7,279 nucleotides of DNA, from NCBI GenBank assembly GCA_947487325.1, contig CANKWG010000116.1, positions 1 to 7,279 of the forward strand, written 5' to 3'. Made by a program: the position numbers and the translations under genes. Of the stretch, positions 1 to 5,336 are shown one piece after another. The notes beneath the pieces are model-generated. The model was not told where the DNA came from. It searched no databases and was given only the letters and a program-made list of their open reading frames with translations. This stretch comes from Oxalobacteraceae bacterium. GTDB lineage: Bacteria > Pseudomonadota > Gammaproteobacteria > Burkholderiales > Burkholderiaceae_D. The first letter of the stretch is position 1. The number at the start of each line of letters is the position of its first letter.

Positions 1-48
1 AGGCGGTGCTGTGCAGCATCTGCGGGAAGGAGCAACCATCGACTCTGA

Positions 49-69
49 GGGTAAAAATACGGGTAAAAA
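49..69. repeat. Short direct repeat, possible recombinase arm site
   Basis: The 9-mer GGGTAAAAA occurs twice, at 49-57 and 61-69, with a 12-base period. It lies about 50 bases before the tRNA-like segment at 122-140. Paired A-rich direct repeats near an attachment core are common for tyrosine-recombinase elements, so these could be arm-type binding sites. No integrase can be recognised in the window, so this role is a guess. Confidence 0.3.
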
Positions 70-121
70 CTTTAAATCGAATCGAAAAATGGCTTAAATA
101 CTTGATTATCAGTCATGATAT

Positions 122-140
122 GAATCCCTCGGTCCCGCCA
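122..140 (+). other. tRNA 3'-end-like segment, probable attachment-site scar
   Basis: The segment GAATCCCTCGGTCCCGCCA reads like the end of a tRNA: the last bases of the T-loop (GAAT), the 3' side of a T-stem (CCCTC), an acceptor strand and a terminal GCCA. No matching tRNA body lies upstream: there is no GGGACC-type 5' acceptor strand, and the T-loop side (TAT instead of TTC) is not conserved. If the final CCA is encoded, the acceptor strand is one base short. A terminator follows at once, as it would behind a real tRNA gene. This pattern fits the right-hand att copy left when an element integrates into a tRNA 3' end, with the element to the left and host DNA to the right. Confidence 0.4.
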
Positions 141-148
141 GTAATACT

Positions 149-180
149 AAAAACTCCCACTGAATTCAGTGGGCGTTTTT
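149..180. terminator. Bidirectional Rho-independent terminator
   Basis: The perfect palindrome CCCACTGAATTCAGTGGG (156-173) forms a 7-bp stem with an AATT loop. It is flanked by AAAAAC on the left and GTTTTTC on the right, so the stem can extend and both strands end in a U-run. On the plus strand it would terminate transcription from the tRNA-like segment. On the minus strand it would terminate the toxin-antitoxin remnants at 237-1353. Confidence 0.85.
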
Positions 181-196
181 CTTTTAGGAGGAGACA

Positions 197-218
197 GCGA
201 TGTCCCTGCGGACATCGC
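197..218. repeat. Perfect hairpin repeat, copy 1
   Basis: The arms GCGATGTCC (197-205) and GGACATCGC (210-218) pair perfectly around a CTGC loop. A second copy with one arm change lies at 1243-1262. In both copies the sequence next to the hairpin (TTAGGG or TCAGGG, then a TCTCACCCC-like stretch) is the site where a higA start codon would sit behind a higB 3' end. This looks like a small mobile or REP-like hairpin, not a terminator, because no T-run follows. Confidence 0.7.
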
Positions 219-236
219 GTTAGGGATCTCACCCCT

Positions 237-266
237 TTAGTGGTAAGCGATGATTACTACATCGTC
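237..266 (-). pseudogene. higB: higB toxin 3'-end fragment (copy A)
   Basis: Minus-strand codons read DDVVIIAYH and then TAA. This closely matches the usual C-terminus of HigB (RelE-fold mRNA interferase) toxins, DVEIVDYH-stop. Immediately after the stop comes AGGGGTGAGATC (225-236), the same 12-base Shine-Dalgarno stretch that sits between higB and higA at 1189-1200. Here no higA follows; the hairpin at 197-218 takes its place. Everything upstream of the last ten codons is missing, and the fragment is joined to the tail of the antitoxin gene ending at 281. It has no coding capacity of its own. Confidence 0.6.
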
Positions 267-280
267 AGGCTTGGGTCCGC

Positions 281-481
281 TTAATCCAGCAGACGATTAA
301 GCGCTATTCGGCTCGTGTGCATGCGCTTCGCTAATTCAGTTTTGGTGATTTGCTGCACCTTCATTTCCTCGGCAATTTGCCAAGCAATAACGCGTTTCAA
401 AGCAACGGTCGTTGCATCCTCGAGCAAGGCTTCTTCCTTAAGAAATGCATCAAAGCTACTGCCACTATGTTTTTTGCCCAT
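281..481 (-). CDS. XRE-family antitoxin, truncated after the HTH
   Basis: The 66-residue protein starts MGKKHSGSSFDAFLKEE, a typical opening of small XRE antitoxins paired with RelE/HigB-type toxins. The helix-turn-helix spans about residues 46-66 (TKTELAKRMHTSRIALNRLL). Full-length relatives run some 30 residues further, but here a TAA follows LLD. The next codons (260-280) read ADPSLTM, which resembles the normal continuation of the family, and then hit stops where the higB fragment begins. The gene therefore seems to have lost its C-terminus by a nonsense change plus a recombination joint. The start at 481 is chosen over an upstream ATG at 580 because the family motif begins there and the upstream gene ends at 493. 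No good ribosome binding site is visible. It may still bind DNA, but no toxin partner is present. Confidence 0.7.
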   Translation of the reverse strand: MGKKHSGSSFDAFLKEEALLEDATTVALKRVIAWQIAEEMKVQQITKTELAKRMHTSRIALNRLLD

Positions 482-492
482 GTGTCTTTTGC

Positions 493-816
493 TCAGAGTA
501 CTGCCTCCAAGCCTTTCCTGTCGATGAGATTCAAAAGTTTCAATGAAGGACCACTCGGTTGCTTCTCGCCTATTTCCCATTTTCGAACTGTTGAGAGGCT
601 AGTGTTCAGTACAGCTGCAAGCACGGCCTGGCTAAGCTGCAAGTCTGCACGCAAAGCACGAATTTTCTGGCTGTCATAGGCGGGTATAGGTTCAAGGCAC
701 AAAAGCTCGTACTTTTGCATTTTTCGTTTATCAATGAATCCCAGTCGATGTAGGTCAGCAGCGGTATCATGCACTGCTTCAAGAATTTGGCTCTTAGCCT
801 TAGTTTTTATGGTCAT
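493..816 (-). CDS. HTH antitoxin-like regulator (COG2944 / HigA-2-like)
   Basis: This is an intact 107-residue protein. Residues 1-45 form a charged N-terminal segment. Residues 51-87 hold an XRE-type helix-turn-helix (KIRALRADLQLSQAVLAAVL, then NTSLSTVRKWEIGEKQPSG), and the end KLLNLIDRKGLEAVL is typical of antitoxins encoded behind RelE-like toxins. The family binds the promoter of its own operon and neutralises the toxin. The ATG at 816 has a plausible AGGTAGGA ribosome binding site about 10 bases upstream. It is followed after 11 bases by the truncated antitoxin at 281-481, so the two were probably co-transcribed. The space upstream holds a higA relic and no toxin, so this is an orphan. 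An inverted repeat at 843-868 could be its operator. Confidence 0.8.
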   Translation of the reverse strand: MTIKTKAKSQILEAVHDTAADLHRLGFIDKRKMQKYELLCLEPIPAYDSQKIRALRADLQLSQAVLAAVLNTSLSTVRKWEIGEKQPSGPSLKLLNLIDRKGLEAVL

Positions 817-842
817 GACAATTTATTCCTACCTTGGGTGGA

Positions 843-868
843 GCGATCGATCTCTCTGTGCAGATCGC
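843..868. promoter_or_regulatory. Inverted repeat upstream of the HTH regulator
   Basis: GCGATC (843-848) and GATCGC (863-868) form an inverted repeat with a 14-base spacer, 27-52 bases upstream of the minus-strand start at 816. Antitoxin operons are usually autoregulated through such sites, so an operator is possible. No clear -35/-10 pair is visible next to it, and it could equally be a decayed hairpin downstream of the higA relic. Confidence 0.3.
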
Positions 869-876
869 ATCACTGG

Positions 877-1188
877 TTAGTGTGCAGTCGCTTCGGCCAG
901 CAATGGACAGCGCTGAATCGCCTCGAGTCGCTTGCCTAGTACTGGGCGAGCCACGTGCGTGTCGTGATCCGACTGTGCTGCCAGCCATCAACCGTCACTC
1001 AACCCAAAATATCTACAAAGCAGCAGGGCAGTTTCAGCTGTCACGGCTCGTTTCCCAGAGACGATGTCGTACACCCGAGTATCGGGGACATCAATTTCTT
1101 TCGCCAGTCAATAAGAGGTAAGCCCTAAAGGTTGGAGGAATTCTTCCCGCAACATTTCGCCGGGAGAAACCGGTGCAATTTTCTTCAT
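877..1188 (-). pseudogene. higA: higA antitoxin pseudogene with two in-frame UGA codons
   Basis: Read from the ATG at 1188, the 104-codon frame starts MKKIAPVSPGEMLREEFLQP, the hallmark of HigA antitoxins (XRE HTH proteins that neutralise the HigB mRNA interferase). It continues with LAKEIDVPDTRVYDIVSGKR and AVTAETALLLCRYFGLSDG. TGA occurs at codon 27 (1108-1110), where relatives have YRLAKE, so CGA to TGA is likely. A second TGA is at codon 67 (988-990), just before WLAAQ, where an aromatic residue is usual. There is no frameshift, and the normal stop TAA lies at 877-879. The start is preceded by a strong AGGGGTGAG ribosome binding site (1189-1200) and by the stop of a higB remnant 12 bases away, the normal higBA layout. 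The gene is dead or makes only a 26-residue peptide. Confidence 0.85.
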
Positions 1189-1200
1189 GATCTCACCCCT

Positions 1201-1353
1201 TCAACGAGAATCGATGATTTGCACATCGTAGGCGCGATCACTCGACGTCCCTGCGGACATCGCGTCAGGGTTCTCACCCCCGCAACGATAATCGACGATT
1301 TGCACATCGTAGGAGCCATCGTCAGCCCACGCGAAACAGACTCTGGAATCGGT
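1201..1353 (-). pseudogene. higB: higB toxin remnant with an in-frame tandem duplication
   Basis: The minus-strand frame is open between stops and has no start. It reads RVCFAWADDGSYDVQIVDYR (1285-1344), matching the HigB C-terminus (RICF.W..G.YDVEIVDYH). The expected stop is TGC instead of TGA, so the frame runs through a hairpin repeat (1243-1262) and then repeats as AYDVQIDDSR-stop (1201-1230). The two copies are exactly 81 bases (27 codons) apart. The second copy is followed by the ribosome binding site and start of the higA relic. Above 1353 a stop occurs. Weak HigB-like residues (FRLNNK) in another frame around 1360-1382 hint at an older frameshift. The N-terminal half of the toxin is absent, so no active interferase can be made. 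Confidence 0.65.
1243..1262. repeat. Hairpin repeat, copy 2
   Basis: The arms CGACGTCC (1243-1250) and GGACATCG (1255-1262) flank the same CTGC loop as at 197-218. The single arm difference is a C-A mismatch if transcribed from the plus strand but a tolerated U-G pair in a minus-strand transcript. That suggests any selection acts on minus-strand RNA, the direction of the toxin-antitoxin relics. Together with copy 1 it brackets the whole 1-kb toxin-antitoxin region in the same orientation. Confidence 0.6.
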
Positions 1354-1389
1354 TTATTATTTAGCCTGAATCGGCGTCGATCCAGCCTT

Positions 1390-1416
1390 TTGTGGATAAA
1401 TAATAAAATTGATAAT
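1390..1416 (+). promoter_or_regulatory. Weak promoter candidate for the six-helix protein
   Basis: TTGTGG (1390-1395) and GATAAT (1411-1416) could serve as -35 and -10 boxes, but the spacer is only 15 bases. The region 1390-1421 is strongly A/T-rich, unlike its surroundings. With this -10 box the transcript would begin almost at the ATG at 1422, and no Shine-Dalgarno sequence is present, so a leaderless message is conceivable. Confidence 0.25.
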
Positions 1417-1421
1417 AAATA

Positions 1422-2492
1422 ATGACTAAAGCCCCTCGTATCAAATTCGTCATTTTCGCTAGTTTTGCGCTGTCCATCGGTTTCTGGATGGCAGGCTATC
1501 TGCTCGCGCCGGACCCCTCTGCGTTCGTTAGAAATACCAGCTGGCTCTATCAGGTAGTCTGGCTACCTGCTCATGTCTTGTGTGGTTATCTGGCACTGTG
1601 TATCTATCGCGAAGCGCTGTCGAGCTGCCACGCTGAGGCCGGCGACTTGCCGGTAGGTGTCATTCCCTACCTTAATTACCTCGTTAAAAAATTACTGATC
1701 GCCACGCTAGCCGTCATGCCTTTTCTGATTATGGACGGCGTTGAGGGCTACGAAATGGTACTGGAAGAATTTTCCAGCATGGGAAACTCTGGCTGGCTGT
1801 TGATGACAGTTTGGCTCATCGAGTGGGTAGCAACAGGCGTGTTGTGGGTACATGTGCTGCTGACCCTGAGGCTGACCTTTGAATTTTATAACGAGAGCTA
1901 TGTTCGCGATAATCTCGAGTCGTTATTGATTGCCTCAAAAGATTCGCCATTGCTGCTTGCCGGGGTGGAGAATTCCCTGGTCATCTTGCTTTATGCGTTG
2001 GCAACTTTCGGCTATATCTGGTTCGTTGGTGGTGAATTGTCGGATTTCGTCGCGCTGGGCGTGTCGGCGGTGTTTGTTTTGGTGGCTTTCTTGGGCAGCA
2101 TGATGCACTTGAAAATGAAAATCAACCGGGCACTGGATGATATCTATGAATCCCGCTTGCAGCATATGCTTAAGGTTGGTGCGAAGTCGTCAACGTCGAC
2201 TGCTGAAGGAAATCACTCGCTGGAGGATCTGCGAGTAATCGACCAGTTGGTGTTCAGCCGTCCAACGGGTATTTCCTTACGAAGCTATGCGCGGTTGCGA
2301 TCTATTAAAGCCAGTCTGCTGCTTGATCCCGAATCGGATTCCCAAAGTATTGCGCGCGATATGTTTCTGTATACCGAGTACGAGCTGCGGTTGGCAACCG
2401 TGGGCGCAGCTGAACTGCGCGCCGTGATGATCCGCTTGTCCGCGCCAATTGCCGGATTGATGGCGAAATCAGGGCTGGTCGGTGGCTCATGA
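1422..2492 (+). CDS. Six-helix inner-membrane protein, unknown function
   Basis: I do not recognise this 356-residue protein. Hydrophobic segments at about residues 9-28, 41-62, 88-104, 124-150, 183-203 and 207-230 predict six transmembrane helices. The tail after residue 230 starts with Lys/Arg-rich KMKINR and is soluble, probably cytoplasmic, with charged helical stretches (residues 266-340). The loop between helices 3 and 4 carries acidic residues (DGVEGYEMVLEEF). No catalytic motif or transporter signature is visible. The start follows an A/T-rich stretch with no Shine-Dalgarno sequence, but the hydrophobic first helix begins a few residues after this ATG, which supports it. It is the first intact plus-strand gene after the toxin-antitoxin wreckage and has no obvious operon partner. 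Confidence 0.8.
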   Translation: MTKAPRIKFVIFASFALSIGFWMAGYLLAPDPSAFVRNTSWLYQVVWLPAHVLCGYLALCIYREALSSCHAEAGDLPVGVIPYLNYLVKKLLIATLAVMPFLIMDGVEGYEMVLEEFSSMGNSGWLLMTVWLIEWVATGVLWVHVLLTLRLTFEFYNESYVRDNLESLLIASKDSPLLLAGVENSLVILLYALATFGYIWFVGGELSDFVALGVSAVFVLVAFLGSMMHLKMKINRALDDIYESRLQHMLKVGAKSSTSTAEGNHSLEDLRVIDQLVFSRPTGISLRSYARLRSIKASLLLDPESDSQSIARDMFLYTEYELRLATVGAAELRAVMIRLSAPIAGLMAKSGLVGGS

Positions 2493-2801
2493 CACGACCA
2501 TGCCTCGGATGATTTCATCAGGCGGTCACCGCACAAAACCCTAACAGTTAATCGAAACCGACCCGGTGGTAGTGCCAAAAAAATACAATCATTAAAGATA
2601 AAAAATCACACTCGTATATTAATGTGGCTAACCTTCCATCATGTGATCGCTTTGTTTTACGCGGGTGCGGGTTTCAGATAACGTGCGGCGCCCATCGTTG
2701 GTAGTTTCCCGTAAGGCACTGAGTTATCATTGCGCCAAACCATGTGCTTCGATTAAAACCTCCCCGGCAGGCATTGCCGTCCTACTGTCAGTATCACAGT
2801 C
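2493..2801. other. 309-base gap without a gene
   Basis: No convincing coding frame was found on either strand. The stretch from about 2575 to 2625 is A/T-rich and contains TATATT (2615-2620), 17 bases after TTAAAG (2592-2597), a weak promoter candidate some 180 bases before the next gene. A small hairpin (CGGCA ... TGCCG, 2766-2778 region) lies about 25 bases before the DUF945 start. No T-run terminator for the preceding gene was seen. Confidence 0.5.
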
Positions 2802-4160
2802 ATGAAACCATCTTCCCGTCATAAAAAAATTATCGCTTCGATCGTCGCGGCTTGTGCACTCCTGTGGTTCGGCATCAACGTCTACGCAGGCAAACGTGCC
2901 GAGTCCCGATTGCATGAATTAATCGCGGCATCCGAAAAATCACCTAGCTACCGTCTGAGTAATCTGAATCATCAGCGCGGACTACTCGCATCTCACGGCT
3001 ATGCGGATTTGGTGCTGATTGATGAATGCGGCACCATGTCGAGTCCGGAATGGATGTCAGCTCGGGTGACTTATCAGCTCAAGCACTCTGTTTTTCCATT
3101 GGCCTTGATGAACATTGAGTGGTCGATCGAGCCCTTGGGAAAAGAGCGTGAGACATTCGAGAAATTATTTGCCGGGCAGGCCAGGCTTGAGGGTAGGGGT
3201 AAAGTCGGATTGACCGGGGACGTGCAGTCGGACATGAATCTGCCGGAGATTCATTGGGCCAATAGCGGTACCCGTTTTACAGTGTCGCCGTCAACTGGAT
3301 CGGTCACCGTCGGAAAAAATACCTTGAAGCTGGATTGGCATACCGGGAAAATCGGTATACGCGGTAACGGATCAGCTTTGGCGGTGGATGGTCTGGGTAT
3401 GCAGATCGACCTAACGAGTACTGCTCGGGGGCTGGGCAAGGTAGCATTCACAGTCGATAAAATCGGCACCTCTGATTTCACTGCGGCTGGCTTGAGCGTG
3501 GTGACGCTGATGCAGGAAAATGCTGACCGTCTCAATATCGACGTCACACCTAGCATGACATTGCTTGAAGCCAGTGGTAAGCAATTCAAGAATCTAGTGC
3601 TAGATTTTGGTATCCATGGTCTGCATGGTGCAAGCACTGAATACTTACTCAATCTCGCTCAGACGAGCTGCAATTTTCAGAATCTCACCCAGCAAGAAAA
3701 TGACAAACTCCACGCCAATCTACGTAAGTTATTGTTCGAAGGGTTTTCGGTCGGTATCAGTCGCGTGGCGGGTACCGTTGATGGTGCTGATCTTGATGGT
3801 AAGTGGTTGGTGACACTGGCAAAGACGCAGGGTGAGGAATTCTCTCTGATGCCGGTACTGAGTTCTCAGGGTGCTCTCACGCTGACGGGTAAGAATATCA
3901 AGCAGCAGCAAAAAAATACGCTGATATCGCTCGGGTTTGCAAAAGAGGTGCCAAATGGCGTTCAAGCTTCCTATGACTATGCCAATGGTGTTCTCAAGCT
4001 TAATGGCAAAGTCAGTAATGCTGCTTTGCTCGACACCATGCTGCAAAATATGGATCAGCAAATTCGAGGTTTCCTGACAGGGCAGCAGATACGCGCTAAT
4101 GGCGGCGGGCCCGAGCAGCAAGAACTCGAAGAACCTTCAGCGCAAGACCTTGAAACCTGA
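2802..4160 (+). CDS. DUF945 family protein (YdgA-like), membrane-anchored
   Basis: This 452-residue protein has a single N-terminal hydrophobic segment (residues 9-29) after a basic start (MKPSSRHKK), so it is anchored in the inner membrane with the rest in the periplasm. The body is rich in short beta-strand-like repeats typical of DUF945: an early YRLSNLNHQRGLLAS segment, a central AAGLSV/LTLM region, and a late LDGKWLVTLAKTQGEEF region. E. coli YdgA, the best-known member, is about 500 residues and has no firmly established reaction. The last 25 residues are Gln/Glu-rich low complexity (GGGPEQQELEEPSAQDLET). The ATG at 2802 lacks a clear Shine-Dalgarno sequence, but the basic and hydrophobic leader starts right there. 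Its 3' end overlaps the possible start of the DCC gene by 62 bases, suggesting co-transcription. Confidence 0.8.
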   Translation: MKPSSRHKKIIASIVAACALLWFGINVYAGKRAESRLHELIAASEKSPSYRLSNLNHQRGLLASHGYADLVLIDECGTMSSPEWMSARVTYQLKHSVFPLALMNIEWSIEPLGKERETFEKLFAGQARLEGRGKVGLTGDVQSDMNLPEIHWANSGTRFTVSPSTGSVTVGKNTLKLDWHTGKIGIRGNGSALAVDGLGMQIDLTSTARGLGKVAFTVDKIGTSDFTAAGLSVVTLMQENADRLNIDVTPSMTLLEASGKQFKNLVLDFGIHGLHGASTEYLLNLAQTSCNFQNLTQQENDKLHANLRKLLFEGFSVGISRVAGTVDGADLDGKWLVTLAKTQGEEFSLMPVLSSQGALTLTGKNIKQQQKNTLISLGFAKEVPNGVQASYDYANGVLKLNGKVSNAALLDTMLQNMDQQIRGFLTGQQIRANGGGPEQQELEEPSAQDLET

Positions 4161-4539
4161 CGTGACCTTGGTTATCTATGATGGCGCTTGTCCGTTTTGT
4201 CGTGCCTTTGTTCGGCTGCATCGGTTTCGCGAGGATATCGGCCCGGTCGAATTACTGAGCGCTCGCGCTACTGATGATCGCATTGCGCATTACCAGCAAC
4301 AGGGATTCGATCTAGACCAGAGCATGTTATTGGTGATGGGAGGCGTGGTCCATGCCGGTGCCGACGCCATGCACGTCATGGCAGCCTGCAGTACATCGTC
4401 AGGTTGGTTCAATCGCTGTAATCGATGGATTTTTTCTTCTCGCCGCCTGTCGCGACTGATGTATCCCATTCTCAGAGCGGGTCGTCGGCTCGCTTTGTTG
4501 CTGCTGGGTGTACCTCTGATTCGTAAAAATCACCACTGA
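4099..4539 (+). CDS. DCC-family (DUF393) thiol-disulfide oxidoreductase-like protein
   Basis: The signature LVIYDGACPFCRAFVRLHRF (residues 24-43) contains the Y-D-G-x-C-x-x-C motif of DUF393, with cysteines 31 and 34 in a CPFC thioredoxin-like arrangement. The C-terminal half (residues about 105-143) has the basic and hydrophobic pattern YPILRAGRRLALLLLG common in the family. Members are predicted thiol-disulfide exchangers and often neighbour or fuse to HTTM proteins, as here, where an HTTM gene converges on it. The ATG at 4099 gives 146 residues and a 62-base overlap with the DUF945 gene. A GTG at 4162, one base after that gene's stop, would give a compact protein starting MTLVIYDG. Neither has a good ribosome binding site, so the start is unsettled. 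Its last 10 bases overlap the HTTM gene on the other strand. Confidence 0.88.
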   Translation: MAAGPSSKNSKNLQRKTLKPDVTLVIYDGACPFCRAFVRLHRFREDIGPVELLSARATDDRIAHYQQQGFDLDQSMLLVMGGVVHAGADAMHVMAACSTSSGWFNRCNRWIFSSRRLSRLMYPILRAGRRLALLLLGVPLIRKNHH

Positions 4540-5336
4540 GCCGAGCAGTACACAATCGCTGGAAAATTGACAATCCACGCCCAGAAAAAGCGGTTCAGTC
4601 CGAAAAATCGGAATACCAGAAAATGAAATACCGCAGCGATCCCGCAGCCAACCACTGCCCACGCGGGTCCGGCGATGGTGAGCGGAAAGCAGCATTCCCA
4701 GAGAATGAACGCCCATGAGCAAGTTATGGCGACGATGGGTTTTCGAAACACACTTTGCTTGTTCAGCGGACCGTATAAACCACCATCCAGAAAAAAGATC
4801 AGCGCACTGCCATCGCGCCATGCGGTTGAAAACAATTTAATCGCACCAGAAATGAAATAAGAGCTCATTGCATGAATCGTGATGTACCAGAGCCCTGCTT
4901 TCCAAGCGAGCACCGGTCCCACCCAGAGTGAGGCCACATTGGCTATCGCCAATCCCGTCAGCGCCACAATGGTCATGAAATCACTGCCGCCGTTGAAAGC
5001 GCCGCGCCAGCGTATCAGTATCAATATCGTGCTTGCGAAAAGTAGCAGGGCACTAAATGGGCTGCTGCCTGCAAATAGGCTGGCTGCGGCACCGGCACGC
5101 AGCAGCAAATGCAGATGATGTATGCGATCACGATAAAGCACATCGAATGCCTTGCGCAGCCAGTCCGGCGCATGCGCCACATCTGCTCGCTGCACTTGCC
5201 AAGACCAGACACCCTCAGAACTCGTCGCCGTACGCATCCGTAAAAATTCCAGTGTCTGTATCAGCAAGCTGATCGCGCACAGACATTCCAGCGCACGGAC
5301 AGAAGCGTACAAACTGATTGGAGCGTTGATGCTCAT
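4530..5336 (-). CDS. HTTM-domain membrane protein (SdpB / gamma-carboxylase-like)
   Basis: This 268-residue polytopic membrane protein has hydrophobic segments at about residues 13-33, 75-109, 119-142, 146-168, 200-243 and 247-265. Three features mark it as an HTTM domain, the fold of vitamin K-dependent gamma-carboxylase and of Bacillus SdpB: NGGSDFMT (115-122), GAIKLFSTAWRDGSAL (164-179), and the C-terminal FHFLVFRFFGLNRFFWAWIV followed by NFPA. The length fits a lone HTTM domain without the carboxylase C-terminal part, so carboxylation itself is unlikely. Its ATG overlaps the stop of the upstream gene (ATGA, 5333-5336), which means translational coupling. Its 3' end overlaps the convergent DCC gene by 10 bases. 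A joint role with the DCC protein in membrane redox or peptide maturation is inference. Confidence 0.82.
   Translation of the reverse strand: MSINAPISLYASVRALECLCAISLLIQTLEFLRMRTATSSEGVWSWQVQRADVAHAPDWLRKAFDVLYRDRIHHLHLLLRAGAAASLFAGSSPFSALLLFASTILILIRWRGAFNGGSDFMTIVALTGLAIANVASLWVGPVLAWKAGLWYITIHAMSSYFISGAIKLFSTAWRDGSALIFFLDGGLYGPLNKQSVFRKPIVAITCSWAFILWECCFPLTIAGPAWAVVGCGIAAVFHFLVFRFFGLNRFFWAWIVNFPAIVYCSAQW

Noticed and set aside
2..97. Open frame entering from the left edge and ending TAA (…KNFKSNRKMA)
   Set aside because: About 31 codons, no recognisable family, and it runs over the direct repeats at 49-69; it could be the end of an element gene but nothing supports it.
6..284. 92-codon plus-strand frame
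   Set aside because: Runs through the tRNA-like segment, the terminator and the hairpin; no family resemblance.
482..580. Longer N-terminus for the truncated XRE antitoxin
   Set aside because: It would overlap the upstream HTH gene, and the family motif begins at the ATG at 481.
877..1188. UGA recoding (selenocysteine or code change) in the higA frame
   Set aside because: Several neighbouring genes end in TGA, no recoding structure is apparent, and both positions fit simple transitions.
197..1262. Integron attC sites around the toxin-antitoxin genes
   Set aside because: The hairpin copies lack matching RYYYAAC and GTTRRRY core sites; copy 2 reads GTCAGGG where a GTT core would be needed.
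834..1422. Two plus-strand frames (834-1121 and 1132-1422)
   Set aside because: They are antisense to the higA and higB relics, whose minus-strand reading gives clear protein homology.
3251..4121. Minus-strand frames opposite the DUF945 gene
   Set aside because: Shadows of the plus-strand gene with no recognisable domains.
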